From contig JAUVQS010000094.1 of the NCBI GenBank assembly GCA_030598025.1, positions 1 to 6,166 of the forward strand: 6,166 nt of DNA, given 5' to 3'. Below, piece after piece: positions 1-6,028 of the stretch (position 1 is its first letter; every line of letters starts with the position of its first letter). The notes under the pieces are model-generated. The model saw only the letters and a list, made by a program, of their open reading frames with translations. It made no database searches and had not been told where the DNA came from. Source of the DNA: Acidimicrobiia bacterium (GTDB lineage: Bacteria; Actinomycetota; Acidimicrobiia; Spongiisociales; JAHEDJ01). The translations under genes and the position numbers were made by a program.

Positions 1-2
1 AC

Positions 3-574
3 ACCATTTGGGTATTCGATGGCGACAATACGACTTTCTGGGCGCACTTCTTCCACCAGGTCGAAGTTCCCAACTCGGTGATCACGACGTTCAAATTCGG
101 GATGCTCGGGCCGGAGTTGCCCAAGCGCTGGGAGCCAAGGTCGCCCATCCAGACCGGGTGGTGTGTTTTCTCATCGGTGATGGAGCGATGGGATTCCATC
201 CTCAGGAACTCGAGACGGCGGTTCGAAACCAACTTCCCGTCATCTATGTGGTATTTGTCGATCTCCAATGGGGCATGGTCAAGATGAACCAGCAGTTCTC
301 CTTGAAGCCGCTCAAGACGATTGTGCGGAAATCGTTCGGAGAAGATGAGACGATCAACACGGACTTCTCCGAGATCAAATTCGACGACCTAGCCCGATCG
401 ATGGGAGCGCACGGCGAGCGAGTCTCCAATCTCGAGGAACTCGCCCCGGCGCTCGAGAGGTGCGTTGCGTCAGGGATTCCATCGGTCGTTCACGTCGACG
501 TCGACCCGGTCACGCACATGTGGGCACCGGCCCTGCGATCATTCAAGGACATGCACCAGGAACCGTCGCGCTAG
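3..574 (+). CDS. TPP-dependent enzyme, acetolactate synthase-like, C-terminal part (5' partial, frameshifted as read)
   Basis: This is the C-terminal TPP-binding domain of a thiamine-diphosphate enzyme of the acetolactate synthase/oxalyl-CoA decarboxylase superfamily; the gene starts before the window. From 3 to 110 the third forward frame encodes family-like sequence (FDGDNTTFWAHFF, then TFKFGMLG). From about 110 to the TAG at 572-574 the second frame continues it (GVAQALGAKVAHPDR, then GDGAMGF at 176-196, then QWGMVKMNQQF). The two halves join as GMLG-AGVAQALGA if one G is restored to the GGG at 108-110, so this is either a real frameshift mutation or a homopolymer error. The GDG motif is the usual start of the Mg-TPP binding motif, and the Asp of VDLQWGMV sits where the second metal ligand is expected. 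The substrate cannot be told from this part. The C-terminus (HVDVDPVTHMWAP, then FKDMHQEP) looks complete. The gene converges on the kinase gene downstream. Confidence 0.8.
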   Translation, partial: HLGIRWRQYDFLGALLPPGRSSQLGDHDVQIRDARAGVAQALGAKVAHPDRVVCFLIGDGAMGFHPQELETAVRNQLPVIYVVFVDLQWGMVKMNQQFSLKPLKTIVRKSFGEDETINTDFSEIKFDDLARSMGAHGERVSNLEELAPALERCVASGIPSVVHVDVDPVTHMWAPALRSFKDMHQEPSR

Positions 575-608
575 GGCGACTCTCCGGGGAGGCGGTGTTC
601 GCGCTCGG

Positions 609-667
609 GTTTCCTCCTCCGAAGGGGGAGGTGGTCGCCGGTCCGGAGGGCCGGGGAGAGGAGGAGG
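609..667. terminator. Nested GC-rich hairpins between convergent genes; possible bidirectional terminator or dispersed repeat
   Basis: The 155 bases between the two convergent stop codons hold no convincing gene. CCTCCTCC at 613-620 can pair with GGGGGAGG at 624-631 (one G-T wobble, 3-base loop) or, perfectly, with GGAGGAGG at 660-667. Inside the larger arm, CCGGTCC at 638-644 pairs with GGGCCGG at 648-654 (one wobble). The result is a compact cruciform-like block. No T-run follows on either strand, so a classical intrinsic terminator is not shown. The + strand reads as PPPKGEVV followed by Gly/Glu-rich residues, a peptide pattern I associate with spurious ORFs over dispersed intergenic repeats. 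That association is from memory and untested. Confidence 0.4.
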
Positions 668-729
668 CAGCCTGGAGAACACCCAACAGAAGCGTCGCAC
701 CGTCGCGAAACAGATCACCCAATGGGGGA

Positions 730-3700
730 CTATCCGTGAGGCGAAGACACTCCGGCGTCGAGCATGAGTTTCTGAAGCTCCGGCTCTAGGCGAGTCAGTT
801 CGGCTTGGAGCTTGGACCAGGCGCCGATTGCTCCCTGGAGGTCGCCGGCCTCGGCCACGTCGTTCAAGTCCTGGGACGCCGCAAAGACTGCCGCGGCTCC
901 GAGGAGGCCCGAGCTGCCTTTGATGCGATGAGCGGCCTTGGCGACTGGATCCAGGTCTTCGCGTTCCATTCCCTCTGTGATCGCTTCGACGAGCGGTGGT
1001 AGCTCACCGATGAAGAGGCCTGCCATTTCGGCCAGCACGTCGAGGATTCCTTCAACCCGGGCCAGACCATCTTCACGATCGAAAACGGAAGGTTGGTTCG
1101 GTTCTTCGGTGACCTCCGGCCTATCGCTGGGAATCGCGTCGTGGGAGACAATCTGCTCGAGTGTGGCGAATAGCTCTTCTGCTCGGAACGGCTTGGCTAG
1201 GAACCCGTCCATACCGGCTTGCAGACACATGTCTCGATCTGAATCCATCGCATGAGCGGTGAGGGCGATGATCGGGATGTGAGTTACGCCGATCTCGTTG
1301 TTGCGAATCTCCCGAGTGGCTTCCAGGCCGTCCATTCCCGGCATCTGGACATCCATCAATACCGCGTCGAACGTTCCCTCGCCAACCGCTCGCACAGCCT
1401 CGTAACCGTTCTCCACGGCCACCGCAACGTGACCTCGCTTCTCGAGAAGACGGAGCGCTAGACGTCGGTTCGTTGGACTGTCGTCGGCGACCAGGATTCG
1501 CATCCGCGATCGGCGCTCTCGAATCCAATGGCGGGTGATGATCTGATCGGGACGGGACGGCCCGCTCATAACTCGTACCATCTCTAGGAGTTCCGAGGCA
1601 CCGTAGGGCCTGGCCAGATAACCGGCGACGCCGATCTCCCGGTACTCACCAGCTTCGCCGCGTCGGCCGGAAGTCGGGCAGGCAATAACCGGGATACCTG
1701 AGAACTCTCCCAATCTCATTACCCGCGAGGCCATCTCGAAGGTAGTTCGTTCAGTGTCGACGATGATCACGTTTGGTCGGCGATCGAGCTTCTCGACCTC
1801 GAGCATTACCTTGACGGCCGATGAGAGGTCGGTTGCCCCGACCGATGAGATGTTGCCCTGACGGAGCATCTCGACGATATTTCGATGTGTCGCCGTCGAG
1901 TCCGTGAGGAGAAGGGTCTGGATGATTCCGGAGGCCGCCGGACCGAGGGACTGGAGTAGAACAGCGGTGTCGTCCGCCACTCCCAACTTCGCGGTGAAGT
2001 GAAACGTGCTGCCGGAACCGAGGGTGCTTTCGACCCAGATCCTTCCACCCATCTTTTCGACCAATTCGGCGGTGATTGTGAGACCGAGGCCCGTGCCGCC
2101 GAACCTTCGGGTTGTAGATCCGTCCACTTGGGCGAATGCCTCGAAGATCTGCTCTTGCTTGTCCTGCGGTATTCCAACTCCGGTATCGGCGACGGATACA
2201 TGCAGGTCGAACTCGGTCTCGCTGATGTTCCCTGCTCGGACATTCACATGGACCCGCCCAACATTCGTGAACTTGACCGAGTTCCCGACCAGATTGAAGA
2301 GGATTTGGCGCAGCCGTCCGGGGTCGCCGACAACTGCATCCGGAAGTTGTGGGTCGAGTTCGTATTCGAGCGCCAGTCCCTTCTCGGCTGCCCTCACCGC
2401 GATCGTTCGGATAGTGTCTCCGACGGTCTCAGCGAGGCTGAATGGAATGGATTCGAGTTCCAGTCGCCCCGCCTCGATCTTCGATACGTCGAGTAGGTCG
2501 TTGACGAGCGTGAGCAGGCCGTCGACGGAGAGCTTCACCGTTCCGAGGTACTCCCGCTGCTCGGCGGTCAGATCGGTAGAGAGGGTCAACTCGGTCATGC
2601 CGAGGATGGCGTTCATCGGGGTTCGAATCTCATGGCTGACGTTGGCGAGGAACTGCGACTTGGCTTCCGTTGCGCGTTCTGCCGTTTCTTTGGCTACTCG
2701 CAAGTCGCTTTCCGCCATCCGTCGCTTCTGCTCGGTCCTGATCGCGTCGCTGAGGGTGGCGACGGTGGCTACAAACGGTTCCAGTTCTTGCGCCAGTTCC
2801 TGGGAGTAGCCGCCGGGACGATTGGCTACCGCGAACGCACCGGTGACAGACCCGTCCTGTCCGAAGGGGATGACCATGATCGAGTCGATGCCGGTCGCGC
2901 CGTCGGCGAATAGGGCGAGGTCGTCGCTCGTTGGATGGTCGGCGATGATGACTTCACGGGTACCCAGCGCCAGGCCGATGAGTCCACCAGGCGCTGCCGC
3001 GGATGTTGGAGTGGTTGCTGCCCACCCCTCGCCCCTAGTTGCCTGCAGCCGCAAATGTCCGGCCTCGTCCATTTCGGTGATTACTCCCGACGGGCTCCTC
3101 GTCAGTTCGAGTAGATCGTCCAGCAAAGGTCCGTACTGGTTCACCCGATCCGTGTTGTCCTGAATGAACCGCCTCTGCGCCCTGGCCACGTGGTCGAGCA
3201 GAGTGTTCTTGCCGGCCAGATCGCGCTGCGTCTTCTTGAGTCGCGAAACGTCGATAATCGAGAGCACGACTCTGCTCAGATCGGTGTCGCCGTCTTCGTC
3301 TGGCGGCGCCTCCCAATGCATGACGCAGTCGATCGGGTTGCCCTTGACCGTGAGGCCCGAGAATTCGATGTAGAAACTGGACCGCTCCTCCCAGATCGCC
3401 ATGAGCTGTTCGAGGAAGGCCAGATTGGTACCTGCGTCGATCGTCGCGGGATTGATCGAGCCGAGTAAATCTGCGCGGCTGGTCGCCTCGATGAGGTCGA
3501 CTCCTGCGTCGTTGACGTCGGTGACTTTGATGGCGGTGACCGCCTCATCAAATAGGTCGGGATTGTCGCTCAGGTGTAGCCGGAGGTTCGTGACTCCCTC
3601 AGCGCGGAGCCGATCGAGAACCGCGGCAGTGCCCCGATAATCCTCCTGCCAGATCGAGGTTGGCGTGCTGTCGAATAGGGCCCGGTAGCTGAGTTCGCTG

Positions 3701-4266
3701 GTCCGGACGGCGCTCGAGATTCGGTGCAGAGCACCGGCGATGATGACGAATACGGCGATCTGGAGAGCCATCGTGAAGATGTGAGCTTCGCGTTCCTCGG
3801 CGAAGACTCCGGAGCCCTGGTCGGCTGCCCAGAGAATCTGCAGTGCCCAGATCGCTCCCAGGTAACCGATGTACCAGAGTCGATATCGTTTCTCTACGAA
3901 CAGCAGTCCGACCGCGCCGATGGCCGCTACCCCGACGAGCAATGGGCTCCATCGTTCTGCAGGTTGGACCGGCATCTCGATGGCCGCCAGGGTCGCCACA
4001 ACGAGTATCAGCTGGGGGGCGTTGATGCTGTCACGATTGACCTGCAGGAAGGCGAATCCGGCCGTCACGATCGACAGGGCTGCCAGGAAGGCGACTCCGG
4101 GATCCTGCAGGACTATCGCCGCGATGATGAGCGGAACGCCCAGACCGATGCCGCCCCAGCTGAGGCCGCGCACCACGGTTCGCTCGATGGCGGATGCTGT
4201 GTTCTCGACAACGTTCCGTTGCGAGGCGGCGTCGAGTTCTGTCCCTGTTCCCTGCGACTCAGGCAT
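730..4266 (-). CDS. Membrane-bound hybrid sensor histidine kinase (6TM-PAS-GAF-HisKA-HATPase-REC-REC-HPt)
   Basis: A 1178-residue multistep phosphorelay kinase in the inner membrane, resembling BarA/ArcB-type hybrids. Six hydrophobic segments lie at about 34-53, 57-76, 83-98, 106-124, 130-148 and 162-181. They are followed by a PAS domain (191-345, starting YRALFDSTP) and a GAF domain (about 365-508), with helical linkers around 342-365 and 508-540. The HisKA motif ANVSHEIRTP carries phospho-His 545 (codon 2632-2634). The ATPase has its N box (N658, N662), DTGVGI at 694-699 and GGTGLGL at 723-729. The first receiver (782-900) keeps Asp837 but has TD789 instead of an acidic pair, Pro/Thr-Ser in place of the TA switch, and Arg886 for the usual Lys. 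The second (923-1040) is canonical: D928, D929, D972, T1003, K1025. HPt ends the chain, with His1113 in AHRIKGSSG. The input signal is unknown. No separate response regulator lies beside it. The ATG at 4264-4266 has no clear Shine-Dalgarno, so the start is probable rather than certain. Confidence 0.95.
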   Translation of the reverse strand: MPESQGTGTELDAASQRNVVENTASAIERTVVRGLSWGGIGLGVPLIIAAIVLQDPGVAFLAALSIVTAGFAFLQVNRDSINAPQLILVVATLAAIEMPVQPAERWSPLLVGVAAIGAVGLLFVEKRYRLWYIGYLGAIWALQILWAADQGSGVFAEEREAHIFTMALQIAVFVIIAGALHRISSAVRTSELSYRALFDSTPTSIWQEDYRGTAAVLDRLRAEGVTNLRLHLSDNPDLFDEAVTAIKVTDVNDAGVDLIEATSRADLLGSINPATIDAGTNLAFLEQLMAIWEERSSFYIEFSGLTVKGNPIDCVMHWEAPPDEDGDTDLSRVVLSIIDVSRLKKTQRDLAGKNTLLDHVARAQRRFIQDNTDRVNQYGPLLDDLLELTRSPSGVITEMDEAGHLRLQATRGEGWAATTPTSAAAPGGLIGLALGTREVIIADHPTSDDLALFADGATGIDSIMVIPFGQDGSVTGAFAVANRPGGYSQELAQELEPFVATVATLSDAIRTEQKRRMAESDLRVAKETAERATEAKSQFLANVSHEIRTPMNAILGMTELTLSTDLTAEQREYLGTVKLSVDGLLTLVNDLLDVSKIEAGRLELESIPFSLAETVGDTIRTIAVRAAEKGLALEYELDPQLPDAVVGDPGRLRQILFNLVGNSVKFTNVGRVHVNVRAGNISETEFDLHVSVADTGVGIPQDKQEQIFEAFAQVDGSTTRRFGGTGLGLTITAELVEKMGGRIWVESTLGSGSTFHFTAKLGVADDTAVLLQSLGPAASGIIQTLLLTDSTATHRNIVEMLRQGNISSVGATDLSSAVKVMLEVEKLDRRPNVIIVDTERTTFEMASRVMRLGEFSGIPVIACPTSGRRGEAGEYREIGVAGYLARPYGASELLEMVRVMSGPSRPDQIITRHWIRERRSRMRILVADDSPTNRRLALRLLEKRGHVAVAVENGYEAVRAVGEGTFDAVLMDVQMPGMDGLEATREIRNNEIGVTHIPIIALTAHAMDSDRDMCLQAGMDGFLAKPFRAEELFATLEQIVSHDAIPSDRPEVTEEPNQPSVFDREDGLARVEGILDVLAEMAGLFIGELPPLVEAITEGMEREDLDPVAKAAHRIKGSSGLLGAAAVFAASQDLNDVAEAGDLQGAIGAWSKLQAELTRLEPELQKLMLDAGVSSPHG

Positions 4267-4452
4267 GACTACTTTGTCGGTCGGTCAGGGCGGACTCTTG
4301 AAGTGTTTGAGAATGTCTCTCGGATCAACCGTCGGCAGATTCTGGGTCGGTGATCTCGTTGAGCGCTAGCGTGGTGTTCGGTAGTCCGGCGAGTCGACGG
4401 CACGGAGGTCGAGTTGACGCCCCTTGATCAGGTGGAACTCAACTTCAACGAG

Positions 4453-4468
4453 ACAACGCTTACGTTGT
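4453..4468. other. Perfect inverted repeat upstream of the kinase gene
   Basis: ACAACG (4453-4458) and CGTTGT (4463-4468) form a perfect six-base inverted repeat around CTTA. Outer TTCA (4444-4447) and TGAA (4469-4472) can extend it across a bulge. It lies about 190 bases upstream of the kinase start, at the 5' edge of the epimerase remnant. It could be an operator, an RNA hairpin or chance. No T-run follows on either strand, so a terminator is unlikely. The rest of 4267-4452 shows no gene or clear promoter to me. Confidence 0.25.
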
Positions 4469-4471
4469 TGA

Positions 4472-4804
4472 AAACTGGCCTCCCATTCTGAGGTCGACCG
4501 GGTGGTTTCGGTCGACATTCGCTCCGGTCGCAACCGCCGCGGCGTCACCCACCATGATCTAGATGTACGCGATCCGGCCCTCCCGGAGATTGTGTTAGAG
4601 GAACGGATCGACCGGGTGGTGCATCTGGCCGCCGTCGTGACACCACACCCAAATCAAACGCGAGAGTTCCTGCATTCGGCCGACGTGGAAGGGACTGCGA
4701 ACGTGCTGACTGCCTGCCGGGACGGGGGAGTGGATCATCTCACGGTGATGAGGCGGCGGATCGAGCGAGCGGCTGGATCGCAACGCCGGTTGATGGACAT
4801 CTAG
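4472..4804 (+). pseudogene. NAD-dependent epimerase/dehydratase (extended SDR) remnant
   Basis: The reading frame 4472-4804 (stop TAG at 4802-4804) carries an internal slice of an extended short-chain dehydrogenase. It has SEVDRVVSVDIRS, the end of the second beta strand with its Asp. Next come HHDLDVRDP, then DRVVHLAAVVTPHP, the strand-4 motif typical of epimerases, and then ADVEGTANVLTACRDGGVDHLTV. The frame is blocked upstream by TGA at 4469-4471, and the expected N-terminal GxxGxxG nucleotide-binding loop is not visible in any nearby frame. After HLTV the sequence turns into Arg-rich residues and stops, exactly where the catalytic Ser and YxxxK segment should begin. A typical family member has about 300 residues; only about 95 remain. 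There is no Shine-Dalgarno in front of the GTG at 4502. I infer a non-functional relic cut at both ends. Confidence 0.7.
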
Positions 4805-4856
4805 CCGGAGGACGAGCAGACGCTGAGATAGGTTCCGCATCAGCACCCTGTTCCGC

Positions 4857-4862
4857 TATCGT
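4857..4862 (+). promoter_or_regulatory. Candidate -10 element for the pyrB leader transcript
   Basis: TATCGT fits the loose actinobacterial TANNNT -10 pattern. It lies nine bases before the ATG at 4872, which would put transcription start on or just before that codon, as for a leaderless message. No good -35 is visible; TTCCGC at 4833-4838 is weak. In support, the stretch from the terminator hairpin to the pyrB start (4916-4987) contains no TA dinucleotide at all, so no TANNNT box can lie there. Confidence 0.25.
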
Positions 4863-4871
4863 GGCGTCTCG

Positions 4872-4991
4872 ATGATCCAGCAGCCGTTCGTTGAAGTGCC
4901 GCCCCAGGGGGCGGCCTTCTTTGTGTCCGGACCACGATGCGCTGTCGTGTTGGTCACCAGGGAACGGCGAATCGAAGGAGGCACGGAATGA
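4872..4991 (+). CDS. Short leader ORF overlapping the pyrB start (39 codons, hypothetical)
   Basis: An uninterrupted ORF runs from ATG 4872 to TGA 4989-4991. It begins MIQQPFVEVPPQG and ends RRIEGGTE. Its stop overlaps the pyrB ATG (4988-4990) in an ATGA arrangement, the classic geometry for translational coupling. It reads straight through the terminator-like hairpin at 4898-4922. I recognise no protein family. No Shine-Dalgarno precedes it, so translation would have to be leaderless from a start near 4869-4872. An open frame of this size can arise by chance in GC-rich DNA, so expression is unproven. If it is translated, a ribosome moving close behind RNA polymerase would disrupt the hairpin, giving an attenuator like the enterobacterial pyrL leader. 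That part is inference by analogy, not homology. Confidence 0.35.
   Translation: MIQQPFVEVPPQGAAFFVSGPRCAVVLVTRERRIEGGTE
4898..4922 (+). terminator. Intrinsic terminator-like hairpin in the pyrB leader (candidate attenuator)
   Basis: GCCGCCCC (4898-4905) and GGGGCGGC (4908-4915) are perfect reverse complements. In practice they would form a seven-pair stem with loop CAGG. The tail is pyrimidine-rich, CTTCTTT (4916-4922), with five T in seven. This is the form of a rho-independent terminator on the + strand. It lies 66 bases upstream of the pyrB ATG. It could end readthrough from upstream, but no intact + strand gene precedes it, so a role in controlling pyrB is more attractive. Confidence 0.55.
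4975..4981 (+). promoter_or_regulatory. pyrB ribosome binding site
   Basis: AAGGAGG lies six bases before the ATG at 4988, which is near-ideal spacing. It fixes the pyrB start there and not at the in-frame ATG at 4937, which has no such signal and would add 17 Arg-rich residues. CCTCC at 5014-5018 inside pyrB could pair with this site, but it also forms part of a separate hairpin (5015-5029). Confidence 0.85.
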
Positions 4992-5965
4992 CCACAGCAC
5001 GCACCACCGAGCACCTCCCCTTCGGGGAGAAGCGAGACCCCCGGTTCTTCGGCCGGGACATCCTTTCCGTATCGCAGTTCGATCGATCGGATCTCGACAC
5101 GATCTTCGCGGTCGCCCATGAGATGCGCGGGATGGTCGAGCGGATCGGAACCTTCGATCTGCTCAAGGGCAAGGTGCTAACTAACTTGTTCTACGAACCG
5201 TCGACCAGGACTTCGTCGTCGTTCGTCGCGGCGATCGAGCGCCTCGGCGGCAGTGTCATTCAGATCAACAACGTCACCTACTCATCAGTTTCGAAGGGCG
5301 AGTCGCTTCCCGACACGATCAAGACACTCGAGTCGTATTCGGATGCGATCGTGATCCGCCATCCCGAGAAGGGCTCGGCGGCCGAGGCTGCCGCTGCTGC
5401 CGCCAAACCGGTCATCAACGCCGGTGACGGTCCGGGCGAGCATCCCACTCAAGCGCTGCTCGACGCCTTCACCATTCTCGAGGAGATGGGCACGCTCGAC
5501 GGACTCACGGTGACCATGCTCGGAGATCTGAAATACGGTCGGACGGTACATTCGCTCGCCAAGCTCCTGACCCTGTTTGACGTGAAGATCAACTACGTGT
5601 CGCCGGAGATCCTCAAGATGCCTGCCGAACTCGTGGCGGAAGTGGGCGCGGCCGGCATCACCCAACTTGAAACACCCGATCTCGATGCGGTGCTGCCGAA
5701 TACCGACATCCTCTACGTCACGCGGATCCAGAAGGAGCGCTTCGAGAACGTCGACGAGTACGACCAGGTCAAGGATTCGTACGTCATCACCGCAGAGACG
5801 ATGACGAGGGCGAAGGAGCAGATGGCGGTGCTTCATCCGCTACCGCGTGTCGGAGAGATTGCCAGGGAGGTCGACGACGACCCCCGCGCCGCCTACTTCC
5901 GCCAGATGGAATACGGCATGTATGTGCGGATGGCGTTGCTGGCGCTGGTGCTCGGCCGCGCCTGA
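4988..5965 (+). CDS. pyrB: Aspartate carbamoyltransferase catalytic chain
   Basis: This cytosolic enzyme joins carbamoyl phosphate and L-aspartate to give N-carbamoyl-L-aspartate, the committed step of de novo pyrimidine synthesis. The 325-residue product carries the family signatures: FYEPSTRTSSSF with the carbamoyl-phosphate loop S72-T75, the mobile-loop Lys in VSKGES (K103), R124-H125 in IRHPEKG, H152 in GEHPTQALLD, GDLKYGRTVHSL (179-190), R246 and Q248 in TRIQKERF, and HPLPR (283-287). The Asp-binding and carbamoyl-phosphate residues all look present. The C-terminal third (DDDPRAAYFRQ, then YVRMALLALVLGR) resembles the ATCase domain of eukaryotic CAD, as far as I recall it, more than E. 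coli PyrB. The length is slightly above the roughly 310 residues of E. coli PyrB, owing to an N-terminal extension of about 15-20 residues. No pyrI, pyrR or pyrC is seen in the window; the next gene is on the other strand, so pyrB ends its transcription unit. Confidence 0.97.
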   Translation: MTTARTTEHLPFGEKRDPRFFGRDILSVSQFDRSDLDTIFAVAHEMRGMVERIGTFDLLKGKVLTNLFYEPSTRTSSSFVAAIERLGGSVIQINNVTYSSVSKGESLPDTIKTLESYSDAIVIRHPEKGSAAEAAAAAAKPVINAGDGPGEHPTQALLDAFTILEEMGTLDGLTVTMLGDLKYGRTVHSLAKLLTLFDVKINYVSPEILKMPAELVAEVGAAGITQLETPDLDAVLPNTDILYVTRIQKERFENVDEYDQVKDSYVITAETMTRAKEQMAVLHPLPRVGEIAREVDDDPRAAYFRQMEYGMYVRMALLALVLGRA

Positions 5966-5974
5966 CAGGCCAAT

Positions 5975-5995
5975 GCGAATTGCGAGTTGCGAACC
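5975..5995. repeat. Heptanucleotide tandem repeat, about three units (GCGARTT)
   Basis: GCGAATT (5975-5981), GCGAGTT (5982-5988) and GCGAACC (5989-5995) lie head to tail, followed by a decayed GCGCCCC (5996-6002). The repeat starts nine bases after the pyrB stop, in the spacer between convergent genes. It is short, and the units differ at two or three positions. Short heptamer arrays of this sort are known as dispersed intergenic repeats in some bacteria; whether this one is dispersed cannot be judged from one window. Confidence 0.5.
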
Positions 5996-6028
5996 GCGCC
6001 CCCTCACGAACCCGAGCGGGCTAACAGC

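Noticed and set aside
250..285. VDLQWGMV in place of the usual NN of the TPP motif
   Set aside because: The Asp occupies the metal-ligand position, and as I recall close relatives also have a non-Asn residue before Asp (such as CDRQWGMV), so it is not an anomaly.
1999..2809. Long plus-strand ORFs opposite the kinase gene
   Set aside because: They are Ser/Arg-rich shadows of the kinase on the other strand, with no domain features.
4366..4548. 60-codon minus-strand ORF containing FHLIKGRQLDLRAVDS
   Set aside because: The second half has plausible codons, but I recognise no family. The first half is antisense to the epimerase remnant, and no ribosome binding site is seen.
4494..4620. 13-base direct repeat TCGACCGGGTGGT at 4494-4506 and 4608-4620
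   Set aside because: Both copies encode DRVV in two beta strands of the epimerase remnant, so coding similarity explains the match.
4937..4987. In-frame upstream ATG giving a 342-residue PyrB
   Set aside because: It has no Shine-Dalgarno and would add an Arg-rich stretch unlike the family. AAGGAGG six bases before ATG 4988 is decisive.
6009..6022. Small hairpin CCCG-AG-CGGG after the permease stop
   Set aside because: It has only four firm pairs, a two-base loop and no T-run on either strand, too weak to call a terminator.
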